Positions 1 through 10,096 of a DNA stretch of 64,000 nt are shown here, in pieces. This DNA comes from Caballeronia sordidicola (lineage in GTDB: Bacteria; Pseudomonadota; Gammaproteobacteria; Burkholderiales; Burkholderiaceae), in NCBI RefSeq assembly GCF_000729995.1, contig NZ_JNFG01000004.1, forward strand, positions 180,309 through 244,308, written 5' to 3'. The notes below the pieces were generated by a model that was not told the origin of the DNA, did not search any database, and saw only the letters and a list, made by a program, of their open reading frames with translations. Made by a program: the position numbers and the translations under genes. Numbering within the stretch: position 1 is the stretch's first letter; the number at the start of each line of letters is the position of its first letter.

Positions 1-273
1 TATCCGCGCAAGGTCGCGTTCATGCCGCGCACCGGCCAGGCCATGGTCAAGAAACTCATCACGCAACAAGATCCGAGCGTGGTCGAACGCGAGCAGGCGC
101 TCGCGCGGCAAACACCCGAAGCACGCAGCGAACGGCTCGCGAAGGCACGTGCGCGCGTCGAGATGTTCAGCCGGCCCAAAGCCAACATTACCGATAAACC
201 CCGCATCGAATTATTCGGTGCCGCAGCCGGCCTGCAGCGAACCGTCCGCACCAAGACGGCGGAGGAAGCATGA
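1..273 (+). CDS. cheD: CheD, chemoreceptor glutamine deamidase (C-terminal part)
   Basis: The frame is open from the first base, so the gene starts before the window; 90 codons and the stop are visible. The fragment carries the typical CheD end: [17 protein letters not shown] followed by a variable basic tail. CheD deamidates glutamines on methyl-accepting chemoreceptors and works with CheB in adaptation. Its stop overlaps the cheB start (ATGA at 270-273), which indicates translational coupling. The identity rests on this short motif plus the cheB-cheY-cheZ neighbours; the catalytic Cys/His region lies outside the window. Confidence 0.9.
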   Translation, partial: YPRKVAFMPRTGQAMVKKLITQQDPSVVEREQALARQTPEARSERLAKARARVEMFSRPKANITDKPRIELFGAAAGLQRTVRTKTAEEA

Positions 274-1385
274 CAACGGCCCGGAGCACGGAACCGAAAA
301 TTAGCGTGCTGTGCGTCGATGACTCGGCGCTGGTGCGCAGCCTGATGACCGAGATCATCAACTCGCAACCCGACATGCACGTGTGCGCAACTGCGCCTGA
401 TCCGCTGGTCGCGCGTGATCTCATCAAGCAGCACAACCCCGACGTCCTGACGCTCGACGTCGAAATGCCGCGCATGGACGGCCTCGATTTCCTCGAAAAG
501 CTGATGCGGCTTCGGCCAATGCCGGTGGTGATGGTGTCGTCGCTGACGGAGCGCGGATCGGAAATCACGCTGCGCGCGCTGGAACTCGGCGCGGTGGATT
601 TCGTGACGAAACCGCGCGTAGGTATTCGCGACGGCATGCTCGAATATGCAGAAAAACTCGCCGATAAAATTCGCGCAGCCGCCCGCGCACGGGTGCGGCA
701 GACGCCTCACGTCGTGCATACGGCGCCTGGCGCCAGCGGCGCGGCAGCGGCCACGAAACCCACGCCGAATCTGAACAATCCGCTGGTGAGTACGGAGAAG
801 CTGATCATTGTCGGGGCATCGACAGGCGGCACCGAAGCGATCCGGGAACTGCTGGTGCCCCTGCCGCCCGACGCGCCCGGCGTGATGATCGCGCAGCACA
901 TGCCGCCGGGCTTCACGAAGTCATTTGCACAACGTCTTAATGGCCTGTGCCGGATCGCGGTGAAGGAAGCGGAGCACGGCGAACGTGTGCTGCCGGGTCA
1001 TGCGTACATCGCACCCGGCGACGCTCACCTGGTGCTCGTGCGCAGTGGTGCGAACTATGTGGCGCATCTCTCCGATGCCCCGCCGGTCAACCGCCACCGT
1101 CCTTCAGTCGATGTGCTGTTCCGATCCGCTGCGCAGAACGCCGGCAAGAACGCGCTCGGCGTGATCCTGACCGGCATGGGCCGCGACGGCGCGCAGGGCA
1201 TGCTGGAGATGCAGCAAGCCGGCGCGTACACCTTCGCGCAGGACGAAGCGAGCTGCGTGGTGTTCGGCATGCCGCGCGAGGCTATTGCAACCGGCGGCGT
1301 CAGCGAGATCGCGCCGCTGGCGGAAATGACCCGGCGCGTGATGGCGCGGCTCAGTTCAATGGGTGAACGCACGCAGCGCGTTTAA
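270..1385 (+). CDS. cheB: CheB, chemotaxis protein-glutamate methylesterase/response regulator
   Basis: 371 residues, the usual two-domain layout. An N-terminal receiver domain has acidic VDDS (residues 16-19), the phospho-acceptor Asp63 in [12 protein letters not shown] and Lys114 in FVTKP. An Ala/Pro-rich linker (about 140-175) leads to the methylesterase domain, whose catalytic triad is readable as Ser184 (GASTGG), His210 (AQHMPPG) and Asp306 (GMGRDG). CheB removes methyl groups from chemoreceptors when phosphorylated by CheA, resetting sensitivity. It overlaps cheD by 4 bp and is followed by cheY 88 bp downstream in the same operon. All key residues are present, so it should be functional. 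Confidence 0.97.
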   Translation: MTTARSTEPKISVLCVDDSALVRSLMTEIINSQPDMHVCATAPDPLVARDLIKQHNPDVLTLDVEMPRMDGLDFLEKLMRLRPMPVVMVSSLTERGSEITLRALELGAVDFVTKPRVGIRDGMLEYAEKLADKIRAAARARVRQTPHVVHTAPGASGAAAATKPTPNLNNPLVSTEKLIIVGASTGGTEAIRELLVPLPPDAPGVMIAQHMPPGFTKSFAQRLNGLCRIAVKEAEHGERVLPGHAYIAPGDAHLVLVRSGANYVAHLSDAPPVNRHRPSVDVLFRSAAQNAGKNALGVILTGMGRDGAQGMLEMQQAGAYTFAQDEASCVVFGMPREAIATGGVSEIAPLAEMTRRVMARLSSMGERTQRV

Positions 1386-1473
1386 TCGACGCCAACAGAA
1401 TTCGGATAGCAGCGGAATAGATACGCGGCGTAACGCGCCGCTTGCAGAAAACACAGGAACACAAGGAGCAGTG

Positions 1474-1872
1474 ATGGTGGACAAGAACATGAAGATTTTG
1501 GTCGTCGATGACTTTCCGACGATGCGGCGGATTGTGCGAAACCTGCTGAAGGAGCTGGGTTTCTCCAACGTCGATGAAGCCGAAGACGGCGCGGCCGGTC
1601 TTGCACGCCTGCGCGGCGGCGGTTTCGAGTTCGTCATTTCCGACTGGAACATGCCGAACCTCGATGGCCTCGAAATGCTCAAGCAGATTCGCGGCGATGC
1701 CGCGCTGTCCCATCTGCCCGTGCTGATGGTGACGGCGGAATCGAAGAAGGAAAACATCATCGCCGCGGCGCAGGCTGGCGCGAGCGGATACGTGGTCAAG
1801 CCATTCACGGCGGCGACCCTCGACGAGAAGCTGCAGAAGATTCTCGAAAAGATGGCTAAGGCCGGGAGCTGA
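1474..1872 (+). CDS. cheY: CheY, chemotaxis response regulator
   Basis: Single receiver domain of 132 residues. Numbering matches the enteric protein exactly: acidic Asp12/Asp13, phospho-acceptor Asp57 (ISDWNMPN), Thr87 (VTAES) and Lys109 (VVKPF). CheY-P binds the flagellar switch and changes rotation. An upstream in-frame extension to 1363 exists, but the ATG at 1474 is preferred because AAGGAG sits at 1463-1468 with five bases of spacing and because the resulting length is standard; a GTG at 1471 is also possible. cheZ begins two bases after the stop. Confidence 0.97.
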   Translation: MVDKNMKILVVDDFPTMRRIVRNLLKELGFSNVDEAEDGAAGLARLRGGGFEFVISDWNMPNLDGLEMLKQIRGDAALSHLPVLMVTAESKKENIIAAAQAGASGYVVKPFTAATLDEKLQKILEKMAKAGS

Positions 1873-1874
1873 TC

Positions 1875-2582
1875 GTGAACGAAATGACGAACCACGACAC
1901 GCTTATCGACGTCGACGAAGGCGATGCATCGAGCGACCGCATCCTGGCGCGCATCGGGCAGTTGACGCGGACCCTGCGCGACTCCATGCGCGAACTTGGC
2001 CTCGACAAACAAGTGGAAGCCGCTGCCGAGATGGTGCCGGACGCGCGCGACCGCCTGAAGTACGTCGCCACGATGACGGAGCAAGCCGCCGAGCGCGCGC
2101 TGAACGCCATCGAGCTGGCCAAGCCGCTGCAGGAGAATATGCAGCGTGACGCACAGGCGCTGGATGCCCGCTGGGAGCAATGGTATGGCGCACCGCTCGA
2201 GAAAGCGGAAGTGAAGACCTTGCTGGCTGACACCCGGGGCTTTTTGCAACAAGTGCCGGTGCACACGGTCGCGACCAATACACAGTTACTCGAAATCATG
2301 CTCGCTCAGGATTTCCAGGATCTGACCGGTCAGGTGATCAAGAAGATTACCGACGTGGTGTACGTGATAGAGCAGCAATTGCTCGGCGTGCTGCTGGAGA
2401 ACATTGCGCCCGAGCGGCGTGAACAATTCGCGGCACAGGCAGCGGCGCTGGCGGCCGCATCGAACTCTGCGAGCTCGTCGGATACGTTGCTGAACGGCCC
2501 GCAGATCAATCCGGAAGGCCGCACCGACGTAGTCCAGGACCAGACTCAAGTCGACGATCTGCTCGCCAGTCTCGGTTTTTGA
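1875..2582 (+). CDS. cheZ: CheZ, protein phosphatase of CheY-P
   Basis: 235 residues with the all-helical CheZ pattern, including AQDFQDLTGQVIKKI, the conserved segment that carries the Asp and Gln used to dephosphorylate CheY-P. The C-terminus DDLLASLGF is the short CheY-binding tail typical of CheZ. The start chosen is GTG 1875, two bases after cheY, with GGGAG about eight bases upstream; ATG 1884 is an alternative. It ends the visible chemotaxis operon. No clear hairpin terminator was found in the 270 bp that follow. Confidence 0.95.
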   Translation: MNEMTNHDTLIDVDEGDASSDRILARIGQLTRTLRDSMRELGLDKQVEAAAEMVPDARDRLKYVATMTEQAAERALNAIELAKPLQENMQRDAQALDARWEQWYGAPLEKAEVKTLLADTRGFLQQVPVHTVATNTQLLEIMLAQDFQDLTGQVIKKITDVVYVIEQQLLGVLLENIAPERREQFAAQAAALAAASNSASSSDTLLNGPQINPEGRTDVVQDQTQVDDLLASLGF

Positions 2583-2853
2583 CAATACGAACGCTCGACG
2601 CGCGCGGGCTTGGCGCTGCGCAGGTGCATGCGCAGATGCTGGCGCTTGCACGCGTCGAGTCGCTTCCTGCGGCGTCAGCCCCCTGAAAGTATTCAGCGGC
2701 GCGCGACCATCCGCGTGTGTACGAGCCGTTGTTTTCCCGGTTCCGACTCAATCGACTGGCATACTGACAGCGCATTCTTATTAACTTTTGTGGCGCGGAC
2801 GTTGCAGAAGGCAAAATAGCGAATATTGAGATAATCGAAACGAAGGAGCCGAA

Positions 2854-3381
2854 GTGAACACTTCGATCATTTCATTTAGCTTGCGGCGCGCAACGGCGCT
2901 CGCTAGCCTGGCAGCAGGGCTGACATTAAGCTTGCTAGCTGTATCCCCGGCTTATGCCGTGCTTGGCGGCGCGCCAATGACACCGCCCGCCGGCGCCACC
3001 GTGAACAACGCCGTGTCGCATGCGGCGGTTTCAGCGGTTGCTTCAGCAGCGGGTGCTACGGCCAGTTCTTACACCGTGCGCACAACGACGCTCGCCGTCG
3101 GGACGGTGGTGAACGAGTACGTCGGCACGGACGGCGTGGTGTTTGGCATTGCGTGGCAAGGTCGAAGAATTCCCGACCTGCCAACCTTGCTCGGCAGCTA
3201 TTTCCCTCAATACGTGCAAGGTATCCAGAATCAGCGCGCCAACGGCGGCGGCCGCGGACCTGTCAGCGTGGCAGGCAGTGCGCTGGTGGTTCGCTCCGGC
3301 GGCCATATGGGCGCATTCGCCGGGCAGGCCTACCTGCCGCAGTCCTTGCCCGCGGGCGTCAGCCCCAGCGACATCCAATAA
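2854..3381 (+). CDS. DUF2844 family exported protein
   Basis: 175 residues with a clear signal peptide: basic start, a hydrophobic stretch at about residues 13-33, and a likely cleavage after AYA. The remainder is small, Ala/Gly/Ser-rich and ends in a GGHMGAFAGQAYLP segment typical of DUF2844. Function is unknown. The start is GTG 2854, behind a strong AAGGAG at 2843-2848. The DUF3443 gene follows 18 bp later, so the two form a pair commonly seen together in Burkholderiaceae. An exported or surface role is inferred from the signal peptide only. Confidence 0.85.
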   Translation: MNTSIISFSLRRATALASLAAGLTLSLLAVSPAYAVLGGAPMTPPAGATVNNAVSHAAVSAVASAAGATASSYTVRTTTLAVGTVVNEYVGTDGVVFGIAWQGRRIPDLPTLLGSYFPQYVQGIQNQRANGGGRGPVSVAGSALVVRSGGHMGAFAGQAYLPQSLPAGVSPSDIQ

Positions 3382-3399
3382 CGGACGGAGACTTTTATT

Positions 3400-4665
3400 A
3401 TGCGTCCGACGATTTCCTCGTCCAATCCGAGCTCGCGTTCGGGCCTGCTCCGGTGGCTTGCCGTGCTGAGCGTGTCGGTGTTACTCGCTGCCTGCGGCGG
3501 CGGAGGCGGCGATTCAGGCAGCAGTTCTGTCAGCAGCAGCAGTAGCAGCGGTAGCGGCAGCAATAGCACGCCGATCGCATCAACAGCGTCGAACACGGTG
3601 CCTATCACCGTCGGTCCCGGTGCACAAAACTTCGTCAATATCCCGAACGTATCGGTGACGGTGTGCGCGCCCGGCACGAACACGTGCCAGACCATCAACA
3701 ACATTCAGCTTGATACCGGCTCGTACGGCTTGCGGCTGGCCAGCGACGCTGCCACGCAGATTTTGGGCAGCTTGCCGGTGGCCCAGTCGACGAGCAATGG
3801 TCAACTGGCGGAATGCACGCAATTCGCAGATGGCTTCACCTGGGGCACCGTGCGTACCGCCGATGTGAAGATCGGTGGCGAAACAGCGAGCAGCATTCCG
3901 ATCCAGGTCGTGGGCGATCTGCCTGATTCCACGGTGCCGCTCAATGGCTGTATCAACGGCAGCAACGAGAGCACCTCGCGGCAACTGGGCGCGAACGGGA
4001 TTCTCGGCGTGGGTGTTGCGGCGACCGATTGCGGTGTGGACTGTACGAACGCCGGGACCAGCAACTACTATTCGTGCCCGAGCGGGACAAACTGCTCGGC
4101 CATTGCCGTGCCGCTTGCCCAGCAGGTGGTCAATCCGGTGACGAAGTTCGCGGTGGACAACAACGGCGTGATCGTGCAATTGCCGTCGGTGGCGACGTCG
4201 GCGGCTTCTGCGACAGGCACGTTGGTGTTCGGGATCGGCACGCAGAGCAACAATGCGTTGACTGGCGTGACGTCGTATCGCTCGACGGATTTTGGCAACT
4301 TGATCGGCACCTATAAGGGCGCTTCGGTGACGACCATTGTGGATTCGGGTTCGAACGGCCTGTTCTTCACCGACAGCTCATTACCGGCCTGTACATCGAC
4401 GTTTACGGACTTCTACTGTCCGGCGAGTGCGCAAGCGCTTTCTGCGACCGTTACCGGGTTAAATGGAGCGACGGGCACGGTGAACTTCACGGTCCTGAAC
4501 GCGCAGACGCTGGCTGCCAGCGGCACGAACTATGCGCTTAATGGATTGGCCGGCAGCATTGGCTCGTTTCCGACGCTGTTCGACTTCGGCTTGCCGTTCT
4601 TCTTCGGCCGAAATGTTTATTTCGGTATTAACTCCAACGGAAATTCACCGTACATCGCGTTCTAA
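3400..4665 (+). CDS. DUF3443 family lipoprotein
   Basis: 421 residues. The N-terminus has a hydrophobic segment ending in the lipobox LLAAC at about residue 32, followed by a Gly run and a Ser/Gly low-complexity linker (about 33-55), so the mature protein should be lipid-anchored and extended. The body contains two DTGS/DSGS-like motifs (QLDTGSYGLRL and VDSGSNGLFF), which look like the paired active-site loops of pepsin-like aspartic proteases; whether it is catalytic is not established. It follows the DUF2844 gene closely and is probably co-expressed with it. It ends in front of a strong bidirectional terminator. Confidence 0.85.
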   Translation: MRPTISSSNPSSRSGLLRWLAVLSVSVLLAACGGGGGDSGSSSVSSSSSSGSGSNSTPIASTASNTVPITVGPGAQNFVNIPNVSVTVCAPGTNTCQTINNIQLDTGSYGLRLASDAATQILGSLPVAQSTSNGQLAECTQFADGFTWGTVRTADVKIGGETASSIPIQVVGDLPDSTVPLNGCINGSNESTSRQLGANGILGVGVAATDCGVDCTNAGTSNYYSCPSGTNCSAIAVPLAQQVVNPVTKFAVDNNGVIVQLPSVATSAASATGTLVFGIGTQSNNALTGVTSYRSTDFGNLIGTYKGASVTTIVDSGSNGLFFTDSSLPACTSTFTDFYCPASAQALSATVTGLNGATGTVNFTVLNAQTLAASGTNYALNGLAGSIGSFPTLFDFGLPFFFGRNVYFGINSNGNSPYIAF

Positions 4666-4712
4666 GCGCGATTGAGTTCACTTCGATAGCCTCAATGCGA
4701 CGAGGAAAAACA

Positions 4713-4749
4713 ACAAAGCCCGGCGAGTTTTGCGCCGGGCTTTGTTTTT
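4713..4749. terminator. Bidirectional rho-independent terminator
   Basis: Perfect 13-bp stem (4713-4725 with 4733-4745) and a seven-base loop. A T run follows on the plus strand and an A run (4706-4710) precedes it, so it can stop both the DUF3443 transcript and the convergent SDR transcript. Confidence 0.93.
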
Positions 4750-4793
4750 CGTGGAGGCGTTTTTTGCTTCTGCACGCGTACAGTTTTAAACGA

Positions 4794-5591
4794 TCATTCC
4801 CCCGCGCGCGGTTTCCTCGGCGCCTTCTCCATCAAGCGGTCATACAGCCAGCGCGGCACCACGTGCAGCAGCGAACCGGCTACACGCATCTGCCAGGGAA
4901 ACGTTGCAAACCGGACTTTCCTCGCGATCGCATCGGCGCTTTTGGCGGCGAATACATTTGCGTCCATCAGGAAGGGCATCGGATACGGATTGTGCTCGGT
5001 CATCGCGGTGCGGATATAACCCGGCGCAATGGTCACTACCGATACCCCCTTCGGCCGCATCTCCACCCGCAACGCTTCGAGATACTTCAGCGCCGCCGAT
5101 TTCGACGCGCTGTACGCGCCCGAACCCGGCAAGCCGCGAATGCCCGCCACGCTTGCGATGCCAACCAGTGTTCCGCGCCGCTCCGCGACCATGCGGGCGA
5201 CAAACGGCTCAAACGTCGCGATCATCCCGAAGTAGTTGATATCCATCACGTCGCGAAACGTATCGAGGTCGCCATGACCCGTCAGCGCGCCGCGGCTGAC
5301 ACCGGCGTTGGCGATCACCACGTCGGCGCCCCCATGCTGCGCGCAGAATTGCGCCGCGGCGTGACCAAGCGCGCCGGCGTCGCGGACGTCGGCGGGATAG
5401 ATCGAGATGGAATGGGAGGGAAAGCGTGCGGCGAATGCCGCGAGGGTGTCGCCACGACGGGCAACGAGGCCAAGCACCGCACCGCGCCGGAGATATTCCT
5501 CGGCGAGCGCGAGGCCAATGCCGCTGGATGCGCCGGTGATGAAAACTCTCAGCCGGGCTGGCGCGACGCCATTGCCCGGCGTGTCCTTCAT
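4794..5591 (-). CDS. SDR family NAD(P)-dependent oxidoreductase
   Basis: 265 residues from the ATG at 5591. The Rossmann motif TGASSGIG lies near residue 20, NAG appears in VIANAGVSRG, and the catalytic Ser-Tyr-Lys set is visible as IASVAG and YSASKSAALK. This is a classical short-chain dehydrogenase; the substrate cannot be predicted. An ORF extension to 5636 would run into the end of dsbA, so 5591 is preferred; it leaves a 16-bp gap and suggests co-transcription with dsbA. The C-terminus is basic (KAPRKPRAGE). Confidence 0.88.
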   Translation of the reverse strand: MKDTPGNGVAPARLRVFITGASSGIGLALAEEYLRRGAVLGLVARRGDTLAAFAARFPSHSISIYPADVRDAGALGHAAAQFCAQHGGADVVIANAGVSRGALTGHGDLDTFRDVMDINYFGMIATFEPFVARMVAERRGTLVGIASVAGIRGLPGSGAYSASKSAALKYLEALRVEMRPKGVSVVTIAPGYIRTAMTEHNPYPMPFLMDANVFAAKSADAIARKVRFATFPWQMRVAGSLLHVVPRWLYDRLMEKAPRKPRAGE

Positions 5592-5607
5592 AGCGGCGCT
5601 CACGCCG

Positions 5608-6261
5608 TTACATCTTCTTCGCGCGAACCTGGCCAACCAGGAAATCCAGGACCTGAATCGTGCCCGGCAGGCTGTTCGTGGTCGCGGGACCCGTCTCGTA
5701 CTTGCCCTGCACGGCGAGCGTCGGCACGCCGTCGATCTTGTAATCCTGCATCAGCTTGGTATCGCGTTGCAGGTCGCTTTGCGTCGAGAAGGAGTTGTAC
5801 GCGTCCATGTACTTCTTCTTGTCGACACCTTGCGTGGCGAGGAACGTAGCCTGCGCTTCCGGCGTCAGCAGATAGTTCTTCTTCACGTGGATCTCGTTGA
5901 ACACCGCGGGCGTGAGCTTGTCTGCGAGGCCGAGTGCGTCGAGTGCGTGATACATCTTCGAATGCGGGATGAAGTCATCGCGGAACGCAACCGGCACGCG
6001 CTTGAAGACGACATCAGGACCTTGCTTCTTGATCCATGCTTCCAGATACGGGTCGAATTCGTTGCAGTGCGGGCAGCCATACCACATGAACTCGATCACT
6101 TCGATCTTGCCCTGCGCGTCCACCGGCTGCGCAGCTTGCAGCACCGTGTAGTCGGTGCCCGCAACGGGCGCTGCCGGCGATGCGTGCGCCGCATTCATGG
6201 CGCTCAGGGTACCGGCTGCGAGGCCGAGGGACAGAGCGAGGGCGCTGAAGAATTTTTTCAT
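5608..6261 (-). CDS. dsbA: DsbA-type periplasmic thiol:disulfide interchange protein
   Basis: 217 residues. It starts MKKFF and has a signal peptide ending near HASPA. The thioredoxin fold carries the active site CPHC in EFMWYGCPHCNEF, the DsbA signature, and the cis-proline loop is GVPTLAV. DsbA oxidises cysteines in proteins entering the periplasm. The longer in-frame start at 6384 would put about 40 extra residues before the signal peptide and is rejected. It lies between the SPOR protein and the SDR gene, all on the same strand downstream of argS. Confidence 0.95.
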   Translation of the reverse strand: MKKFFSALALSLGLAAGTLSAMNAAHASPAAPVAGTDYTVLQAAQPVDAQGKIEVIEFMWYGCPHCNEFDPYLEAWIKKQGPDVVFKRVPVAFRDDFIPHSKMYHALDALGLADKLTPAVFNEIHVKKNYLLTPEAQATFLATQGVDKKKYMDAYNSFSTQSDLQRDTKLMQDYKIDGVPTLAVQGKYETGPATTNSLPGTIQVLDFLVGQVRAKKM

Positions 6262-6469
6262 AATGACCGAGAAAGGGCGTGGAGACGCGAAAGGGGAACA
6301 CACGACGCTTAAAGGAGGCTTAAACCTGCTTGGCTGGACCGCTGCTACGGCCATGCCTTGATAGCCCACGCCGCTGTCGGCCACAGCTCAGTGGCGCTCG
6401 GCGCTCATGCTATCAACCCGCGCCAGCCTTGGTCGAAAGGCCGCGCGGGCTGCGGGGTCTACTGCGCGT

Positions 6470-7222
6470 TCACTGCTTGGAGAAGCGGATGACCGCAGTG
6501 TCCACGCCTGCATCGGAAAGCCGCTGGCGCACGTTGTTCATGTCCTCGAACTTCGTGAACGGTCCAATCCGCACGCGGAAATACGTGACGTTGCCGGCAT
6601 CGCGTTGCGTGACCTTCGACTCGAAACCCTGGAAACCGAGCCGTGCGCGCTGCTGCTCTGCATCGGCCTGGGTCTTGTACGCGCCAACCTGCAGGAAATA
6701 GCCCGTGTTCGCGTCGCCGGGCGCGGGCGGCGTGACCTTGGCCGTCGATGAAGCCTGCGCCTCAGCCGGCTTCTTCGCCGGCGTGGCGCTCGACGAGCCG
6801 CCCGGCGCGTTCGCAACCGGCGGCACGGTGGCCGGCTTCGGCGCGACGGCCGTACCGTTCGCGGCCGACGGCGGCACTTCCAGGATCTCCGGCTCGTCCT
6901 GCACGCCCGACGACTGCGTCTGGTTGTTCGTCTGCCCGGGCGCGGTATTCGGCGGTGCGGGCTGCGCGGCTTGCGGCACGGCCTGGCCGGGCGTCTTGCC
7001 CTGGAGCGGCCGGTTCGGGTCATACGGCTGTCCCGTGGCGGGCGCGGAGACCGCGTCGGCTGGAGCCGGCGCGACCTTCGCGACGAACGGCGTGGGCGCG
7101 CGCGTGATGTACAGCGCCACGATGACTGCAATTGCAAGGCCGACAATCAAGCCCAGCACGATACCGAGAAAAGTGCCCCCAGTTTGCTTCGACTGCTTCG
7201 ACGTGCTGCGTGGTTTTGCCAT
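6470..7222 (-). CDS. SPOR domain-containing membrane protein
   Basis: 250 residues from ATG 7222 (MAKPRSTSKQ). A short basic cytoplasmic tail is followed by one membrane segment (about residues 22-44), a long Pro/Ala/Gln-rich periplasmic linker, and a C-terminal SPOR domain (about 170-250) starting YFLQVGAYKTQADAEQQ. SPOR domains bind denuded septal peptidoglycan, so this FtsN-like layout suggests a cell-division role; it is not shown to be FtsN itself. It lies directly downstream of argS, with dsbA after it. Confidence 0.9.
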   Translation of the reverse strand: MAKPRSTSKQSKQTGGTFLGIVLGLIVGLAIAVIVALYITRAPTPFVAKVAPAPADAVSAPATGQPYDPNRPLQGKTPGQAVPQAAQPAPPNTAPGQTNNQTQSSGVQDEPEILEVPPSAANGTAVAPKPATVPPVANAPGGSSSATPAKKPAEAQASSTAKVTPPAPGDANTGYFLQVGAYKTQADAEQQRARLGFQGFESKVTQRDAGNVTYFRVRIGPFTKFEDMNNVRQRLSDAGVDTAVIRFSKQ

Positions 7223-7418
7223 CGTATGAATAACCTGCAAAAAGTCTTCTGAATGGCCGTCGATTATAACGGCGGCCTTAGGCGCGGTTTGGCGTTGCGC
7301 GATGTTGTGTTGCGCGGTATTGCGTTAAGTCATACACCCGTCGTTCGCCGTTTTCACACTTCGTACCCGCGCCGGGCATATGACACGCCCGGTGCGGCAG
7401 AAGTGCCCGGCATGGGAA

Positions 7419-9203
7419 TCACATCTTGACGGGGGCGGACACGCCGATCAGCGCGAGGCCGTTCTCGAGCACCTGCCGCGTAGCGGCAAGCAATGCAATG
7501 CGCGCGTTGCGTACGCCGTCTTCCTCCACCAGCACGCGCTCCGCATTGTAGAACGAGTGGAATTCGCCCGCGAGGTCACGCAGGTAGAACGCGACCGCGT
7601 GCGGCGCGAGTTCGTCCGCTGCGTGCGAGAGCATGTCAGGATACTCGGCGAGCTTGTTGAGCAACGCCATCGCGCGTTCGCTCGACAGCGGCGACAGATC
7701 GACGTTCGGCAGCGTCTCTGCATTGCCGGCGTATTTCGTCTTCCAGTCGCCGAGGATCGTGCAGATCCGCGCGTGCGCGTATTGCACGTAATACACCGGG
7801 TTCTCGTCGCTTTGCTTGAGCGCCAGATCGATATCGAAGACGAATTCCGTGTCGGCCTTGCGCGAGATCAGGAAGAAACGCACGGCATCGCGGCCGCGGC
7901 GAATGGTGTCTTCATCGATCTGATCGGGCGCGACTTCCTCGCCCGGCGTCATGCCGCCCGACCATTCGATCAGGTCGCGCACCGTCACATAGCTGCCCGC
8001 GCGCTTCGAGATCTTCACTTCCACGCCGTTGCGCATGACCGTGACCATCTTGTGCAGCACGTAGTCGGGGTAGCCCTTCGGAATGCCGATGCCAAGCCCC
8101 TGCAGCCCTGCCCGCACACGCGCGATGGTGCCGTGATGGTCCGAGCCCTGCACGTTGATGACCTTGGTGAAGCCGCGCTGCCACTTCGCCACGTGGTACG
8201 CGACGTCCGGCACGAAATACGTGTACGTGCCGTCGGACTTGCGCATGACGCGGTCCTTGTCGTCGCCGTCGTCGGTCGTGCGCAGCCAGAGTGCGCCGTC
8301 TTGCTCGTAGGTCATGCCGGCGGCGATCAGCGAGTCCACGGTGGCTTGCACACGGCCTTCGTTATACAGCGACGACTCCAGGTAGAACTGGTCGAAGTCC
8401 ACGCCGAACGCGGTCAGGTCCAGATCCTGTTCGTGGCGCAGGTACGCGACGGCAAAGACGCGAATAGCGTCGATATCGTCCACATCGCCCTTCGCCTTCA
8501 CCGGCGCGCCATCCTTGGCCGCGACCGTCGCGCCGGCCAGATAGTCGCGTGCGATATCCGCGATGTACTCGCCGTTGTACGCGTTTTCCGGCCATTCCTT
8601 GTCGTCTGGATTGAAACCACGAGCGCGCAATTGCGTGGATGTGGCGAGATTGCCGATCTGCACGCCGGCGTCGTTGTAGTAGAACTCGCGATGCACCGCG
8701 TTGCCTTGCGTGCCGAGCAGGTTCGCCAATGCGTCGCCGAGCGTGGCCTGCCGGCCATGGCCGACATGCAGCGGCCCGGTCGGGTTGGCCGAAACAAATT
8801 CGATCAGTACGCGTTTGCCTTCGTCTCGGGCGTTGTAGCCGTAGCGCGCGCCTTCCACGATAGCCGCAGGCACCACGGCCTGTTTCGCCGCTGCGGCGAG
8901 CCGCAAGTTGATGAAGCCCGGACCGGCGACTTCGGCCGCATCGACCAAGCCCTGAGCGGCCGGCAGTGCGAGCACGGCATCGACAATCTGCTGCGCCAGC
9001 TGGCGCGGATTGGCCCGCAGCGGCTTGGCGAGCTGCATGGCCACGTTCGACGCCACGTCACCGTGCGCCGCGACTTTCGGGCGCTCGAGCACGATGACCG
9101 GTTCGACAAAGTTCGCTTCCGATGCGCCTTGCGACGCCTGTACGACTTGCTTGACCGCGTCGGCGAGCAGCGTTTCGAGTGTATGTTTTTGTGCGGGCAG
9201 CAT
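7419..9203 (-). CDS. argS: Arginine--tRNA ligase
   Basis: 594 residues, the normal class I ArgRS length. An N-terminal ArgRS additional domain precedes the HIGH-type motif in [13 protein letters not shown]. The KMSKS-like loop is degenerate ([12 protein letters not shown]), as in many ArgRS proteins, and the C-terminal DALR anticodon-binding domain includes YVQYAHARI. It charges tRNA-Arg. Transcription runs leftward into the SPOR/dsbA/SDR genes. About 455 bp without a recognisable gene separates its start from the divergent DUF1840 gene. Confidence 0.97.
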   Translation of the reverse strand: MLPAQKHTLETLLADAVKQVVQASQGASEANFVEPVIVLERPKVAAHGDVASNVAMQLAKPLRANPRQLAQQIVDAVLALPAAQGLVDAAEVAGPGFINLRLAAAAKQAVVPAAIVEGARYGYNARDEGKRVLIEFVSANPTGPLHVGHGRQATLGDALANLLGTQGNAVHREFYYNDAGVQIGNLATSTQLRARGFNPDDKEWPENAYNGEYIADIARDYLAGATVAAKDGAPVKAKGDVDDIDAIRVFAVAYLRHEQDLDLTAFGVDFDQFYLESSLYNEGRVQATVDSLIAAGMTYEQDGALWLRTTDDGDDKDRVMRKSDGTYTYFVPDVAYHVAKWQRGFTKVINVQGSDHHGTIARVRAGLQGLGIGIPKGYPDYVLHKMVTVMRNGVEVKISKRAGSYVTVRDLIEWSGGMTPGEEVAPDQIDEDTIRRGRDAVRFFLISRKADTEFVFDIDLALKQSDENPVYYVQYAHARICTILGDWKTKYAGNAETLPNVDLSPLSSERAMALLNKLAEYPDMLSHAADELAPHAVAFYLRDLAGEFHSFYNAERVLVEEDGVRNARIALLAATRQVLENGLALIGVSAPVKM

Positions 9204-9658
9204 GCTGATTCCCAGATCCGGTAATTGTTTGCTTATTTATTTGTTGGCTTGACTCAAGCTACGCGCTCGCTGAGAACGCGGCAAAAACGTGCGATCGAGC
9301 TTCAAACGCCGACGTGACGCGTCCTCGTTTCAATCCACTGCGCTCGCTCGGGAGCGGGCGAAGACTTTGGACACTCGGTCGAGACGCAACCCACGTCTGT
9401 GTATGCGCGTCCGGAGGCATATCCGGAGCCGGTTGCAGCCATAAAGCCAAAACCGGGGTTTTGTAACCGGCGCAACATTTGCTCGGGTAAATCGGGATTT
9501 TAGCAGGTGCTAATATGTCGAATCAGGGTCTAGTCGGGGAAACAAGTCAGGAATTAAAACAATGCGCCGGCGTGTGATGTAGCGGCCTGGGCTGTTACCA
9601 CGCTTGGCGCATGTCGCTCACTAGCCACAAAAAGCCAACATAAGGAGAGGACCTTGCC
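9204..9658. other. Intergenic stretch between argS and DUF1840
   Basis: 455 bp. It must hold the argS promoter on the left and the DUF1840 promoter on the right, with AAGGAGAGG just before the DUF1840 start. No convincing gene or hairpin was found. Short open frames here lack a ribosome site and family character. Confidence 0.6.
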
Positions 9659-9985
9659 ATGCTGATCACATTCAAAACCAGAGCTGCACCGGACGTTCAG
9701 ATGCTCGACAACCTTGCTGATTACCTGCTTGGCATCATCGGCAAGCGGCTTGGCGAGCGCGGCGTCATTACGCATGAAGAGCTGCCTGATTGCATCCATA
9801 AGCTGGAGTCGGCGGTTGCCACGGACAAACAGGAACGCGCGGAACATGACGGCCACTTCCACGAAGGCGAGCCCGGCCACGAACCGCACGAGATTCCCGT
9901 CGGTCTGGCGCAGCGCGCATACCCCTTCCTCGACATGATGCGCTTAGCCCATCAGGCAGACGGCGACATCTTGTGGGGCGTGTGA
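9659..9985 (+). CDS. DUF1840 family protein
   Basis: 108 residues starting MLITFKTRAAPDV, which is the conserved opening of DUF1840, a small betaproteobacterial family of unknown function. The middle (ADYLLGIIGKRLGERGVITHEEL) is well conserved; the C-terminus is rich in His and Glu. A strong AAGGAGAGG lies a few bases before the ATG. It is a single-gene unit closed by the hairpin at 10034-10067. Confidence 0.88.
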   Translation: MLITFKTRAAPDVQMLDNLADYLLGIIGKRLGERGVITHEELPDCIHKLESAVATDKQERAEHDGHFHEGEPGHEPHEIPVGLAQRAYPFLDMMRLAHQADGDILWGV

Positions 9986-10033
9986 GCCGCGGGTTCTCTG
10001 GCCGAGCCTGACGCGAACCAGTGAGTCAGTATT

Positions 10034-10067
10034 AAAAAACCCGCCTCGTCGCCGATGCGGGTTTTTT
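10034..10067. terminator. Bidirectional rho-independent terminator
   Basis: An 11-bp stem (10034-10044 with 10057-10067) of A6-CCCGC paired with GCGGG-T6. It is symmetric, so it serves both the DUF1840 gene and the convergent small exported-protein gene. Confidence 0.92.
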
Positions 10068-10096
10068 TATTCAGATGAATGCGAAGCTATAGCGTT